Shown here piece after piece: positions 1 through 9,814 of a stretch of 36,969 bases of DNA. The translations under genes and the position numbers were made by a program. The stretch comes from CAZQEZ01 sp964592475 (GTDB lineage: Bacteria; Bacteroidota; Bacteroidia; Cytophagales; Cyclobacteriaceae). Position 1 is the first letter of the stretch. Each line of letters begins with the position of its first letter. The notes below the pieces were generated by a model. That model saw only the letters and a list, made by a program, of their open reading frames with translations, was not told where the DNA came from and ran no database searches. The stretch is taken from positions 1 through 36,969 of the forward strand of contig CAZQEZ010000030.1 in NCBI GenBank assembly GCA_964592475.1, read 5' to 3'.

Positions 1-451
1 TGCTTCTTAATTGATACATGAACTCGTCGAAGTTTTTATAAGCTAGCCTTTGGTAAATAACTTCTGTTTCCTCTTTCAAATACAAACTACAAGCCAATCC
101 TATCCATTCCCAATTACAAAGATGAGGTACCATGGCTATGAAAGAAGTACCCTTAGCCTGCCATTGCTGCACCGCCTCGATATTTATGGGCTTCACTCGT
201 TTTTTGATTTCTTCAGCTTTCATTGTTTTGGCTTTCAATACTTCTACTGCTATCTGGGCCAGGTTTTTATAAAACTGCTTAGCAATTTTCTCTATCTCTT
301 TTTTATCTTTTGCAGGAAATGAATTATACAAATTATTATAAACTACCTTCTTCCGATATCCTACTATATAATATGCTAGCACATATAAAATATAGGCTAT
401 TATGTATAAAATTGAGAAAGGTAGTCTCGATAGGAGAGAAAAAACGATCAT
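1..451 (-). CDS. Lysophospholipid/lipid A acyltransferase (LpxL/HtrB family), C-terminus cut by window edge
   Basis: About 150 N-terminal residues are visible on the minus strand and the frame runs open off the left edge. The protein begins MIVFSLLSRLPFSILYIIAY, a hydrophobic anchor, followed by a basic YRKKVVYNNLYNSFP segment and the acyltransferase motif HLCNWEW, which fits the HX4(D/E) catalytic signature. The family transfers acyl chains to lipid A precursors or lysophospholipids at the inner membrane. The ATG at 449-451 follows a run of nine A, as is common before Bacteroidota starts. It is divergent from wbqC with 74 bases between the starts. The family call is firm; the exact substrate is inferred. 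Confidence 0.85.
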   Translation of the reverse strand, partial: MIVFSLLSRLPFSILYIIAYILYVLAYYIVGYRKKVVYNNLYNSFPAKDKKEIEKIAKQFYKNLAQIAVEVLKAKTMKAEEIKKRVKPINIEAVQQWQAKGTSFIAMVPHLCNWEWIGLACSLYLKEETEVIYQRLAYKNFDEFMYQLRS

Positions 452-525
452 TTTTTTTTCTATATTATTTATTTGTCAAAATTGAAACAATTAGTTTAGT
501 TTAGCAGCAAATCAATGCTATTTTA

Positions 526-1176
526 ATGCCTCAAATCTCCAAGTTTTTAGTTGAATTACAATATTTGCCTCCTGTTGAATATTTTGCAGCGATTGTGCAA
601 CACGATGTTTTACTCATTGAGGCTTTTGAAAATTATCAAAAACAAACTTACCGGAATCGGTGCTATATAAACGGTGCAAATAATGTACAAATTTTAAGTA
701 TACCTGTAAAGAAAGGAAATCAAAAAATAAAAATAAAAGAAGTGGCGATAAACTATGCTGAAAAATGGCCTCTTGAGCATTGGCGATCTATTCAATCTGC
801 TTATGGTAAAGCACCTTTTTTCGAATTTTATGCTAGTTTTTTAGAGCCTGTTTATAATCAAAAAATCACCTCTTTATTTGATTTTAATTTTAATTTGCTG
901 ACAATATGTCTAGAAATTTTACAAATTAAAACTCAAATAGCGCTTACTTCTGATTACCAGGAGAAATATAATGATAATCATATCAAAGATGCCAGGTCAA
1001 GCATTTTACCCTCCAATCGCACTAAAAACTCTCCATGGTGTGATTTCACTACTTATCAACAAGTATTTGGAACTCAATTTACCCAAAACATGAGCATAAT
1101 AGATTTAATATTTTGTCTTGGACCAGAAGCTCCATTGAATTTGGCACAGTGTGTGAAGAATAAAAAACAAACTTAA
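526..1176 (+). CDS. WbqC family protein
   Basis: A 216-residue protein with the hallmarks of the WbqC-like family: an N-terminal LQYLPPVEYFAAI segment, then YQKQTYRNRCYI, an LSIPVKKG strand and a C-terminal SIIDLIFCLGPEA block. WbqC-like proteins are often found in cell-surface polysaccharide loci, but their biochemical role is poorly defined. In Bacteroidota they often sit close to envelope genes such as signal peptidase; here the divergent neighbour is an LpxL-type acyltransferase, which fits an envelope context. Length is close to the family norm. The start at 526 places the conserved block about 12 residues in. No transmembrane segment or signal peptide is visible, so it is probably cytoplasmic. 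Confidence 0.85.
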   Translation: MPQISKFLVELQYLPPVEYFAAIVQHDVLLIEAFENYQKQTYRNRCYINGANNVQILSIPVKKGNQKIKIKEVAINYAEKWPLEHWRSIQSAYGKAPFFEFYASFLEPVYNQKITSLFDFNFNLLTICLEILQIKTQIALTSDYQEKYNDNHIKDARSSILPSNRTKNSPWCDFTTYQQVFGTQFTQNMSIIDLIFCLGPEAPLNLAQCVKNKKQT

Positions 1177-1289
1177 GAATTTATCCGTTAATTTATTACT
1201 TTATAGATTAATTTATTCGATTAAGATTAGAATTTATAAAATATTCAATTTAAATTTACACATTATCAAAGTTGTATAAGTGCTAAAAT

Positions 1290-3833
1290 ATGGAAGCTAA
1301 ATTTTCAAATAGAGTAAAAGAGGTTATATCGTTGAGTAGGGAAGAGGCATTGCGCCTGGGCCATGATTATATTGGCACGGAGCACCTGCTGTTAGGGATG
1401 ATAAGAGAGGGTGAAGGAGTTGCGGTAAGCTTGCTAAAAAAACTTGGTGTATCACTGGAAGAGTTGCGTATGTCAGTAGAGCAGGCTACTAAAGGAACAG
1501 CTTCTAATAATGTTAAAAACTTAGCTAATATTCCACTTACCCGTCAATCGGAGAAGGTTTTAAAAATAACATATCTTGAGGCAAAAATATTTAAAAGCCA
1601 ACTAATTGGTACCGAACATTTGTTGTTGTCAATATTACGAGATGAAGATAATATCGCGACTCAAATATTGGAAAAATTCGATATTAATTACGACGTGGTG
1701 AAAGAGCTTCTTGAATATCAAACCGATAACCCGATGGGTGCATCAGATACTGATGACCCTGACGAGGATTCCAGTAGAATATTCAGCAGTGGATCATCCG
1801 GAAGAGAATCATCATCTTCTAAGTCAACTGAAAAATCAAGAACACCCGTTTTGGATAACTTTGGTAGGGATCTTACCAGGATGGCCGAAGACAATAAATT
1901 AGACCCAATAGTAGGTCGAGAGAAAGAAATTGAGCGGGTTGCTCAAATATTAAGTAGACGGAAAAAGAATAATCCTATATTAATAGGTGAGCCCGGCGTG
2001 GGTAAAACAGCAATTGCCGAGGGTCTTGCCTTAAAAATTGTGCAGAAAAAAGTTTCAAGAATACTTTTCAGTAAAAGAGTAGTAACGCTTGACCTGGCAT
2101 CTTTGGTAGCTGGCACCAAGTATCGTGGACAGTTTGAAGAGAGAATGAAAGCAGTGATGAACGAGCTGGAAAAATCCCCGGAAGTAATTTTATTTATCGA
2201 CGAGCTGCATACAATTGTTGGTGCTGGAGGTGCTTCCGGTTCTTTAGATGCTTCTAATATGTTTAAACCTGCACTTTCACGTGGCGAGATTCAATGTATC
2301 GGCGCCACTACATTAGACGAATATCGTCAATATATTGAAAAAGATGGTGCCCTGGCGAGACGTTTTCAGGTAGTAATGGTAGATGCTACTTCTCCTGACG
2401 AAACTATCACAATATTAAATAATATTAAAGAAAAATACGAGGAGCATCATCATGTCGATTATACTCCGGAAGCAATTGAAGCTTGCGTAAAGTTATCTGA
2501 CAGATACATAAGCGATAGATTTTTGCCCGATAAAGCCATTGATATAATGGATGAAGCAGGAGCCAGGGTGCACATCAATAATATTCATGTGCCAGATAAT
2601 ATTTTGAAGCTGGAAGAGTCTATTGAAAATATTAAAAAGGAAAAAAATAAGGTAGTAAAGAGTCAAAAATATGAAGAGGCTGCCCAACTAAGAGATAAAG
2701 AAAAGAAACTTCTTGAACAGCTAGAGCAGGCCAAAAACAAATGGGAAGAAGAAGCTCGAACAAAGCGCTACGAGGTAAGTGAAGATAATGTAGCTGAAGT
2801 AATTGGTATGGTTACTGGTGTGCCCACCAGAAGAATTGCCCAAAATGAAGGTGAGAAATTGTTGGGCATGGGAGACGAATTGCAGAAGAGAGTAATCGGG
2901 CAGGATGAAGCCATTAAAAAACTTGTTAAATCAATACAAAGAACAAGAGTAGGTCTCAAGGATCCGCATAAGCCAATTGGATCATTTGTTTTTCTAGGTC
3001 CTACTGGTGTAGGCAAAACAGAGTTGGCTAAAGTATTGGCAACTTATCTTTTCGATAAAGAAGATGCATTGGTAAGAATAGATATGAGTGAATACATGGA
3101 AAAATTCTCCGTATCAAGATTGGTAGGTGCGCCTCCAGGTTATGTTGGCTACGAAGAAGGTGGTCAATTAACAGAAAAGGTAAGACGTAAGCCATATAGC
3201 GTAATATTACTAGATGAGATAGAAAAAGCACATCCGGATGTATTCAACATATTGTTGCAAATATTAGACGACGGCATTCTTACTGATGGATTAGGTAGAC
3301 GAGTTGATTTTCGTAATGCCATAATCATTATGACTTCTAATATCGGTGTAAGAGATATTAAGGATTTTGGTGCTGGCATTGGATTTGCAACTCAGGCTAA
3401 AAAAGAAAGTATGGATGATTTGATGAAATCGACCATTCAAAGTGCTTTGAAAAAGACTTTTAGCCCTGAATTTTTGAATCGTTTAGACGATGTGATAGTT
3501 TTTAACTCTCTATCACGAGAACATATTCATGAAATTATTGATATTACTTTAGATAGGCTGTTCAGTAGAATTAAATCTTTAGGTTATGAAATAGAATTAA
3601 CAACTAAAGCCAAAGATTTTTTATCTGACAAAGGTTATGATCCACAGTATGGAGCCAGACCTTTAAATAGAGCCATTCAAAAGTATCTGGAAGATGCTGT
3701 TGCTGAGGAAATATTAAAAGGTGATATGTCTGAAGGTGATACTATTTTAGCGGATTATCCGGGTGAGGGTGAAAACCTCACAATAAAAGTAAAACGAAAA
3801 GAGAGCCCTGAAGAAAAAGAGAAAAATAAGTAA
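1290..3833 (+). CDS. clpC: ATP-dependent Clp protease ATP-binding subunit ClpC
   Basis: An 847-residue Hsp100 unfoldase that feeds proteins to ClpP. Visible in order: a double Clp N-domain (about 1-145, with EHLLLGMIREGEGVA and EHLLLSILRDEDNIA as the two repeats), a Ser/Asp-rich linker (about 150-185), AAA-1 with Walker A GEPGVGKT near 234 and Walker B VILFIDELH, a UVR motif in the middle coiled region (KYEEAAQLRDKEKKL) and AAA-2 with Walker A GPTGVGKT near 570. An IGF tripeptide near 697 sits where the ClpP-docking loop is found, so the protein should partner ClpP rather than act alone like ClpB. A terminator hairpin follows 40 bases after the stop. The UVR motif separates it from ClpA. Confidence 0.96.
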   Translation: MEAKFSNRVKEVISLSREEALRLGHDYIGTEHLLLGMIREGEGVAVSLLKKLGVSLEELRMSVEQATKGTASNNVKNLANIPLTRQSEKVLKITYLEAKIFKSQLIGTEHLLLSILRDEDNIATQILEKFDINYDVVKELLEYQTDNPMGASDTDDPDEDSSRIFSSGSSGRESSSSKSTEKSRTPVLDNFGRDLTRMAEDNKLDPIVGREKEIERVAQILSRRKKNNPILIGEPGVGKTAIAEGLALKIVQKKVSRILFSKRVVTLDLASLVAGTKYRGQFEERMKAVMNELEKSPEVILFIDELHTIVGAGGASGSLDASNMFKPALSRGEIQCIGATTLDEYRQYIEKDGALARRFQVVMVDATSPDETITILNNIKEKYEEHHHVDYTPEAIEACVKLSDRYISDRFLPDKAIDIMDEAGARVHINNIHVPDNILKLEESIENIKKEKNKVVKSQKYEEAAQLRDKEKKLLEQLEQAKNKWEEEARTKRYEVSEDNVAEVIGMVTGVPTRRIAQNEGEKLLGMGDELQKRVIGQDEAIKKLVKSIQRTRVGLKDPHKPIGSFVFLGPTGVGKTELAKVLATYLFDKEDALVRIDMSEYMEKFSVSRLVGAPPGYVGYEEGGQLTEKVRRKPYSVILLDEIEKAHPDVFNILLQILDDGILTDGLGRRVDFRNAIIIMTSNIGVRDIKDFGAGIGFATQAKKESMDDLMKSTIQSALKKTFSPEFLNRLDDVIVFNSLSREHIHEIIDITLDRLFSRIKSLGYEIELTTKAKDFLSDKGYDPQYGARPLNRAIQKYLEDAVAEEILKGDMSEGDTILADYPGEGENLTIKVKRKESPEEKEKNK

Positions 3834-3874
3834 TAGTAGTAATAGAAAATAAACAAAATATAAAAAATATAAAG

Positions 3875-3905
3875 AAAGCAGCTCCTTGTTGAGTTGCTTT
3901 TTTTA
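3875..3905. terminator. Intrinsic terminator between convergent clpC and the VWA gene
   Basis: A 10-bp stem (AAAGCAGCTC pairing with GAGTTGCTTT, one G-T pair) with a six-base loop is followed by a T run on the plus strand. The minus-strand reading also ends in T residues, so it may serve both convergent genes. Confidence 0.75.
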
Positions 3906-3913
3906 TATTTTGA

Positions 3914-6013
3914 TTAATAACTACTGTGATATTTTCGGATAAACCATTCGGCAGAAACTAAAGTCAATAATAAAAAGAATACCCAAGGTAAATTAATAAT
4001 AGGCAGAAAATTTTCTTGAGCGTAAAGTATTCCTTTTACGTCTTTATTAGCTAAATTGTCTTTTAATTGATTGATTTGTGACGGTAAGTAAAACGCTCCT
4101 TCAGAGTTGTTGGCTAGCGAACGTAACAGATCATAATTGGCTGTATAGTTTATCATTTCTAGCTGTAGCGGTTCGATGGTAAATTCTCCATTGCTTGTGA
4201 ACGTTTCATTATCAATGCTTGTACGGGCAGTATATTGATATACTCCCTGGTTAAGATTACTTATTGAATATTGATTATTATTTTCATTATTGACGTAGGT
4301 GAAACTTGATGACTCTCCTTGCTCATTAGTAATTTTCAATTCTACTTTATTACCATAAATCAGTTCAAATACGTCATTGTACAATTCGGTCTCGAACACT
4401 GCCCGTTCATTTTCTGTAAAAGTGTTTTTGCTTGGATATACCCTGAATTTACGACGGTCTTCTTTGGTAGATAAATACTGTACTAATTTTAATACTAAGT
4501 TATCAAATACCTCGTGTGCATCCGTATCAGCATATTCCTTTAATCGCCAGCGCCATAATCCTTCTCCAATCATAATTGCCGACTTATCATTATTATTCGT
4601 AGAAACTGTCAAAAGAGGCTTATTCGTCGTTATATTTCCTACGCGCTGATAAAGAAGCACCTCTGCTTCGCCACTCACGTTTATTTTACCAAAAGGTACT
4701 GTAACCGGAGGATAGCTATTGAGAATATCCTGACTTTTAGGGTCTACTTTAAATCGGCCAAAGTCAGAATTTAAAACAGGAGTGACATTGTCTTTTTGAT
4801 TATTCAACGCCTGAATACTTAATAAATTAGTATTTATGTTAAGATTTTGCAGACTTGACTGATTGCCAACTAAAAACCATTTGGAGGTAGAAGAATTATA
4901 TAGTTGCTGGAGAAAACCATTAAAAGTTCTTTTTAGGGAGGGCAGTTGGTGTAAAATAACAAGATCAAACTGTTTAGGATTGGCAGCCAGTTGATTTAAT
5001 TCATCAGGGTTTACATTATCAATTACTTCTATTACTTCATAATTCTTATTTTTTTTCAGTGCACTTTTTATAGCTTTAATATCCGGGTGAGGAGCCGCGG
5101 CTAACAGAAGTATTTTTTCTTTGCCTTCCACCACCTCAATATATGCATGTTGTACATTATTAGCATAGGTAAATTCAGTGGGCAACTCGTCTACAGATAT
5201 TATGTAATGTTGCTTACCCTGCTCTTCAGCTTCCAATATAAATTCAACAGAAACAATTCCGGACTCATCATTTAAAGTTACCAATTTACTAGCTATCGTT
5301 CTACCCTTATGGCTGACATTGATATTTACATGATTGCCAGAAAAACCCTGGTAACTAAGTTCGGCTAATAATGGAAACTTGTTTCCTTGATAGGCAATTT
5401 TATTATAATAAGTAGCTTGTAAATTAAGATCAGCTTTAGGCACTGTATCACCTAATCCTATCGCGTAAATTGGAAAATTAAATAATTTGTAAGCTGGAGA
5501 TACTCCTCGATTGTAAATGCCATCCGAAACAAGAATGACCCCACCGAGCTTTCTGCCCTCATAGCTATTTTGAATAGCTACCAATAACTGTGAAAGGTTA
5601 GTAGTTTGGGAGGTGAAATCAACCGAATCAAAAACGGGCTCCACATCATCTAATAATCTGATTTCAATGTTGTAATCATTTTCCTCTAGCACGGAGCTAA
5701 CTTCTCTTAAGTTTTGCATGAGGTCCACCAAAGATGATGTATCATTCACCGCGGCTATTGATTGCGAATTATCTACAGCAAAAACAAAAGTAGGCTTTTC
5801 AATGCTGTTTTTAATTAATTTTAAGAAAGGCCCTATCAAAAGAAAAGCCAGCAATGATACAAGTATAAATCTAAAAGTAGCCAATAAGTAATTTATTTGC
5901 TTGCTCCAGGGCCCTTTTTTCTGGTATAAAATAAATGCAAATAAAACACCTGCAACTAGGCACAGCAAAATATACCAGGGAGAATAATCAAATTTTAATT
6001 CTAAGTGCTGCAT
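3914..6013 (-). CDS. VWA-domain membrane protein (BatA-like)
   Basis: A 699-residue membrane protein. Two N-terminal transmembrane helices (about 12-30 and 43-65) are followed by a von Willebrand A-like domain whose MIDAS motif is visible as DNSQS at 81-85, then a beta-rich region, a Rossmann-like section starting KEKILLLAAAPHPD that resembles a class I glutamine amidotransferase-like fold, another beta-rich region and a final membrane helix in the last 27 residues. The layout matches BatA-like or uncharacterised VWA proteins of Bacteroidota. Metal-dependent ligand binding outside the inner membrane is inferred. The usual partners (MoxR ATPase, DUF58) are not adjacent, so the gene stands alone here. 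Confidence 0.8.
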   Translation of the reverse strand: MQHLELKFDYSPWYILLCLVAGVLFAFILYQKKGPWSKQINYLLATFRFILVSLLAFLLIGPFLKLIKNSIEKPTFVFAVDNSQSIAAVNDTSSLVDLMQNLREVSSVLEENDYNIEIRLLDDVEPVFDSVDFTSQTTNLSQLLVAIQNSYEGRKLGGVILVSDGIYNRGVSPAYKLFNFPIYAIGLGDTVPKADLNLQATYYNKIAYQGNKFPLLAELSYQGFSGNHVNINVSHKGRTIASKLVTLNDESGIVSVEFILEAEEQGKQHYIISVDELPTEFTYANNVQHAYIEVVEGKEKILLLAAAPHPDIKAIKSALKKNKNYEVIEVIDNVNPDELNQLAANPKQFDLVILHQLPSLKRTFNGFLQQLYNSSTSKWFLVGNQSSLQNLNINTNLLSIQALNNQKDNVTPVLNSDFGRFKVDPKSQDILNSYPPVTVPFGKINVSGEAEVLLYQRVGNITTNKPLLTVSTNNNDKSAIMIGEGLWRWRLKEYADTDAHEVFDNLVLKLVQYLSTKEDRRKFRVYPSKNTFTENERAVFETELYNDVFELIYGNKVELKITNEQGESSSFTYVNNENNNQYSISNLNQGVYQYTARTSIDNETFTSNGEFTIEPLQLEMINYTANYDLLRSLANNSEGAFYLPSQINQLKDNLANKDVKGILYAQENFLPIINLPWVFFLLLTLVSAEWFIRKYHSSY

Positions 6014-6127
6014 AATTTATAGGTTCTTTTCTAACGAAAGCAAGTAAGCTATATTTCTTTTATTTCTTTAAATCAAAGCTGATAATTATCCACCCTGGCT
6101 ATTTTAGTAATAAAGCTAATCTATCGA

Positions 6128-6874
6128 CTAAGTCAATAGACCACCATCCACTTGAATAACCTGTCCTGTAATGTAATTACTCATATCAGCACCCAGAAAT
6201 ACACAAAGATTGGCTACATCTTCAGGTTTACCTCCTCTTTTTAATGGTATTGCCTCAGTCCATTGTTTTACCATGTTTTGATCTAGCGCTCCAGTCATTT
6301 CAGTTTCAATAAAACCGGGTGCTACTACATTACATCTGATATTACGCGAACCAAATTCAATAGCAATGGACTTACTAAAGCCTATAATTCCTGCCTTAGA
6401 GGCAGCATAGTTGGCTTGCCCAGCATTTCCTTTCACACCCACGATGCTTGACATATTGATGATGCTGCCACTTTTCTGCTTCATAAACTGCCGAGTAGCT
6501 GCTTTCACCGTGTTGAACATCGATTTCAGGTTTATTTGAATCACCTGGTCCCACATTTCTTCTGTCATTCGCATCAGCAGCGTATCTTTAGTTATTCCAG
6601 CATTATTTATTAAAATATCTAAACTGCCAAATTCTTCAATAACACCATTTATCAATTCTTCAGCGGCATTAAAATCTGAAGCATCAGAACGATAACCTTT
6701 AGCTTTTATGCCTTTAGCATTAAGCTCTTCCTCTAGCGCTTGTCCTTTTTCAATACTTGATAAATAAGTAAAAGCAATATTTGCTCCTTGATCTGCATAT
6801 ACCTGAGCTATAGCATTGCCAATTCCTTTTGAAGCTCCGGTTATTAAGGCGGTTTTTCCTTCCAGTAATTTCAT
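6128..6874 (-). CDS. fabG: 3-oxoacyl-[acyl-carrier-protein] reductase
   Basis: A 248-residue short-chain dehydrogenase that reduces 3-oxoacyl-ACP with NADPH in type II fatty acid synthesis. The cofactor motif TGASKGIG lies at 12-19, NNAG near 90, and the catalytic Ser (NMSSIVG), Tyr and Lys (YAASK) are all present, followed by the FabG-typical VAPGFIETEMT segment and a C-terminal YITGQVIQVDGG. Length is standard. It lies 114 bases from the VWA gene on the same strand, but I see no sign that they work together. The closely related acetoacetyl-CoA reductases cannot be fully excluded, since no other fab gene is beside it. Confidence 0.93.
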   Translation of the reverse strand: MKLLEGKTALITGASKGIGNAIAQVYADQGANIAFTYLSSIEKGQALEEELNAKGIKAKGYRSDASDFNAAEELINGVIEEFGSLDILINNAGITKDTLLMRMTEEMWDQVIQINLKSMFNTVKAATRQFMKQKSGSIINMSSIVGVKGNAGQANYAASKAGIIGFSKSIAIEFGSRNIRCNVVAPGFIETEMTGALDQNMVKQWTEAIPLKRGGKPEDVANLCVFLGADMSNYITGQVIQVDGGLLT

Positions 6875-7005
6875 TGTAGTCTGATTAATAGTTTTTTAAA
6901 ATAATAATGTTTTTCAAATGGCTAAAATAGTGAATAAAAACAATTATTCTAAAAAAGAGCTTAATATCGGATATAACTATAATTTTTTTGTAATGTCAAA
7001 AGCCT

Positions 7006-7013
7006 TAATTTTG
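7006..7013 (+). promoter_or_regulatory. Candidate -7 box for lpd
   Basis: TAATTTTG matches the Bacteroidota -7 consensus TAnnTTTG exactly and lies 44 bases before the lpd start. A TTTG at 6987-6990 is the nearest -33 candidate, but its 15-base spacing is shorter than usual. Confidence 0.4.
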
Positions 7014-7057
7014 CGTTGCTATAAAATATAATCCGGAAAATTTAAATTAAATAAAGA

Positions 7058-8452
7058 ATGGCATCAAAATATGATTTAATTGTAATAGGTAGCGGACCTG
7101 GCGGATATGTAGCTGCTATCAGGGCCTCTCAATTAGGTAAAAAAGTTGGCGTGGTAGAACGCGAAAGCTTAGGAGGTATTTGCTTAAATTGGGGGTGTAT
7201 TCCTACTAAAGCTTTGCTTAAAAGCGCCCAGGTATTTGATTACATTAGTCATGCCAATGACTACGGTATTAGTGTGAAAGATTTTTCAGTAGATTTTACT
7301 GGAATGGTAAAAAGAAGCCGCGATGTAGCCGACGGTATGAGCAAAGGTGTAAGTTTTTTATTTAGAAAAAACAAAATTGATCATATAAGTGGCCATGGAA
7401 AATTAAAGCCAGGTAAAAAAGTAGAAGTTAAGGATGAAAATGGTAAAACTACTACCTATGAAGCCGAAAACATTATCATTGCTACCGGTGGTCGTTCTCG
7501 TGAATTGCCCAACCTGCCTATCGATAATGAAAAAGTAATTGGATACCGCAAAGCTATGGTGCTGGAAAAGAAGCCAGAAAGTATGGTGGTAGTTGGCAGT
7601 GGTGCTATCGGTGCCGAGTTTGCCTATTTTTATAACGCCATAGGTACTAAGGTAACCGTAGTTGAATACATGCCGAATATTGTACCTGTAGAAGATGAGG
7701 AAATCAGCAAACAACTAGAGCGGTCCTTTAAAAAATCGGGTATAAAAATTATGACCTCTTCTGAAGTAACCAAGGTAGACACAAAAGGTAAAAAATGTAA
7801 AGTATCTGTAAAAACTAAAAAAGGCGAGGAGCAATTGGAGGCTGATATTGTACTTTCTGCCGTGGGAGTAGCTACTAATCTTGAAGGGATAGGTTTGGAG
7901 GAATCTGGCGTGCTGGTAGAAAAGAATAAGATTAAAATTGATGAGTTCTACAGAACTAATATCGATGGAATATATGCAATTGGCGACATAGTGCATGGGC
8001 CTGCATTAGCTCATGTAGCTTCTGCTGAAGGGATTGTTTGTGTAGAAAAAATTTTCGGTCTCAACCCCGAGCCTATTGATTACAACAATATTCCCGGGTG
8101 TACTTATTGCCAACCGGAAATTGCATCAGTAGGTTACACGGAAAAGGCAGCTAAAGAAGCCGGTTATGAGATTAAGGTGGGCAAGTTTCCTTTTTCCGCA
8201 TCTGGTAAAGCCAGTGCTGCCGGAGCTAAAGAAGGTTTTGTAAAAGTAATATTTGATGCTAAGTATGGCGAATGGCTGGGAGCTCACATGATTGGAGCTA
8301 ATGTAACGGAAATGATTGCCGAAGTAGTGGCAGCCCGCAAATTAGAAACTACCGGACATGAGATTATAAAAACTATTCATCCACACCCTACCATGTCGGA
8401 AGCAGTAATGGAAGCAGCAGCTGCTGCTTATGAGGAAGTAATACATTTATAA
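7058..8452 (+). CDS. lpdA: Dihydrolipoyl dehydrogenase (E3)
   Basis: A 464-residue FAD-dependent disulfide reductase that reoxidises dihydrolipoamide with NAD+ in 2-oxoacid dehydrogenase and glycine cleavage complexes. The FAD motif GSGPGG starts at 11, the redox-active pair CLNWGC gives C42 and C47, the NAD motif GSGAIGAEFAYF is in the middle, a second FAD motif (GIYAIGDI) follows, and the C-terminal HPHPTMSE carries the His-Glu pair (H443, E448). All signature residues are intact. The gene is alone in its direction and is followed by a hairpin. The fused E1 gene at 22.1 kb is a plausible partner; no E2 gene is in the window. Confidence 0.95.
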   Translation: MASKYDLIVIGSGPGGYVAAIRASQLGKKVGVVERESLGGICLNWGCIPTKALLKSAQVFDYISHANDYGISVKDFSVDFTGMVKRSRDVADGMSKGVSFLFRKNKIDHISGHGKLKPGKKVEVKDENGKTTTYEAENIIIATGGRSRELPNLPIDNEKVIGYRKAMVLEKKPESMVVVGSGAIGAEFAYFYNAIGTKVTVVEYMPNIVPVEDEEISKQLERSFKKSGIKIMTSSEVTKVDTKGKKCKVSVKTKKGEEQLEADIVLSAVGVATNLEGIGLEESGVLVEKNKIKIDEFYRTNIDGIYAIGDIVHGPALAHVASAEGIVCVEKIFGLNPEPIDYNNIPGCTYCQPEIASVGYTEKAAKEAGYEIKVGKFPFSASGKASAAGAKEGFVKVIFDAKYGEWLGAHMIGANVTEMIAEVVAARKLETTGHEIIKTIHPHPTMSEAVMEAAAAAYEEVIHL

Positions 8453-8484
8453 ACTATTATTGATAAGTATTTTATATTTCAATT

Positions 8485-8529
8485 ATAATGAGAAACGGGA
8501 AAAATTAATTCTCTTTTCTCATTATTTTA
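8485..8529. terminator. Bidirectional terminator hairpin between lpd and rsmG
   Basis: Arms ATAATGAGAA (8485-8494) and TTCTCATTAT (8516-8525) pair perfectly over 10 bp across a 21-base loop, followed by TTTT. It sits between two convergent genes. The loop is long, so efficiency is uncertain. Confidence 0.5.
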
Positions 8530-8570
8530 ATAAGTTCATGAGAATTTGCATTGTTTTTTATTTACTACCT

Positions 8571-9203
8571 TTACACGCCTTTTATATAAACTACTTTCTT
8601 GGTTAGAAAAAATGGCTCCTGAAAAAAGTCATTTATGGAATAAATTTTAAAATATTTTTTTATCTGATCCATTTCCTCATCAAATTCACCTCCTTTAAGA
8701 TAAAGCATGCCATTGGGCAATGAGTTAAATGATTTGGCGGCAATATTATTTCTCACCCAATGCAGCATTTTTGGTAGCCGCGTTACGGCCCTTCCGGTTA
8801 TAAAATCAAACGCTTGTTTCAATTGCTCAGCTCTGGCTTGCTCTGCTTTTACATTTTTAAGGCTTAGTGCATCCGCAATTTCATTAACTACTTTTATTTT
8901 TTTCCCAATTGAATCCACTAAATGAAAATGACAATCAGGAAACATAATAGCCAGAGGAATACCGGGAAAACCGCCACCTGTACCAATATCCAATACTTTT
9001 GTTTCAGGTTTAAAGTGTATTACTTTAGCAATAGCCAGTGAATGTAAAACATGATGTAAATAAATATTTTCAGTATCTTTTCGAGAAATTACGTTTATTT
9101 TTTCATTCCAATCCAGCAACAACGAGCCCATTTGTACAAATTGGTTTTGTTGTGTTTCAGATATTTTTGGAAAATAATGGGAAATGATAGCTGTTGAGCT
9201 CAC
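8571..9203 (-). CDS. rsmG: 16S rRNA (guanine527-N7)-methyltransferase RsmG
   Basis: A 210-residue SAM-dependent methyltransferase that modifies G527 of 16S rRNA. The SAM-binding motif VLDIGTGGGFPGIPLAI is diagnostic of RsmG, followed by the acidic LVDSIGKKIKVV strand, FITGRAVTRL and LYLKGGEF, all in family order. The start is GTG at 9201-9203, sharing one base with the stop of the upstream sigma-factor gene (TAGTG), so translation is likely coupled. Length matches the family. It is the last gene of the glycosyltransferase-sigma-rsmG set. Confidence 0.93.
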   Translation of the reverse strand: MSSTAIISHYFPKISETQQNQFVQMGSLLLDWNEKINVISRKDTENIYLHHVLHSLAIAKVIHFKPETKVLDIGTGGGFPGIPLAIMFPDCHFHLVDSIGKKIKVVNEIADALSLKNVKAEQARAEQLKQAFDFITGRAVTRLPKMLHWVRNNIAAKSFNSLPNGMLYLKGGEFDEEMDQIKKYFKIYSINDFFQEPFFLTKKVVYIKGV

Positions 9204-9814
9204 TAGATATGATCTTCTTTACCCTTAACTAAATCGTACATCAATTCCCTGGCCCTATGCAACTGAGCCTTTATGGTGCCCAATGGTGCTTCAAGTTCTT
9301 TGGCAATTTCCTCGTAAGAATATTCTTTAAAGTAACGCAACCGTACCAACCGCTGGTACTTCGGTGGTAATTTGTTTACGAATAAACGAATAAGCTCAAT
9401 TTTCTGTGCTTTGATGGTTTCTTCTTGAGGGTTTAAGTTTTCATCTTGCACATCTATATTTACTGATTCTCCGTCATCATCAGTATATGATGAGTTTAGA
9501 CTCATGGTTTCCAGTCTCTTTTTACGAATAAAGTCTATGGAATTGTTAGTCGCAATTCTGAATAACCATGTACTAAAAGTAAAATCCTTTTTAAAGCGCT
9601 TCAGATTACGAAAAGCTTTTGCAAATGCTTCAATCGTTAGATCTTCGGCATCGTCTACGTTCCTTACCATCTTTAATATCATATGATAAACAGGCTTTTT
9701 ATACCGCTTCATCAATTCGGCGTAAGCCTGTTCGTCATTATTGATCGTGGCCTTATCGATAAGCCTGAAATCCTCCAGTGCTTTTTCAGAAAAGTTTTTT
9801 TTATTTACTTCCAT
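9203..9814 (-). CDS. ECF-type RNA polymerase sigma factor
   Basis: A 203-residue sigma-70 family protein of the extracytoplasmic-function class. Region 2 is seen in DAEDLTIEAFAKAFRNLKRF and FSTWLFRIATNNSIDFIRKK; region 4 in LPPKYQRLVRLRYFKEYSYE followed by the recognition helix GTIKAQLHRARELM. Between them is an acidic linker. It overlaps the upstream glycosyltransferase gene by 10 bases and the downstream rsmG by one, so all three are probably cotranscribed. No anti-sigma gene is adjacent, which is unlike many ECF pairs; regulation is unknown. The class is certain but the ECF group is not assigned. Confidence 0.92.
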   Translation of the reverse strand: MEVNKKNFSEKALEDFRLIDKATINNDEQAYAELMKRYKKPVYHMILKMVRNVDDAEDLTIEAFAKAFRNLKRFKKDFTFSTWLFRIATNNSIDFIRKKRLETMSLNSSYTDDDGESVNIDVQDENLNPQEETIKAQKIELIRLFVNKLPPKYQRLVRLRYFKEYSYEEIAKELEAPLGTIKAQLHRARELMYDLVKGKEDHI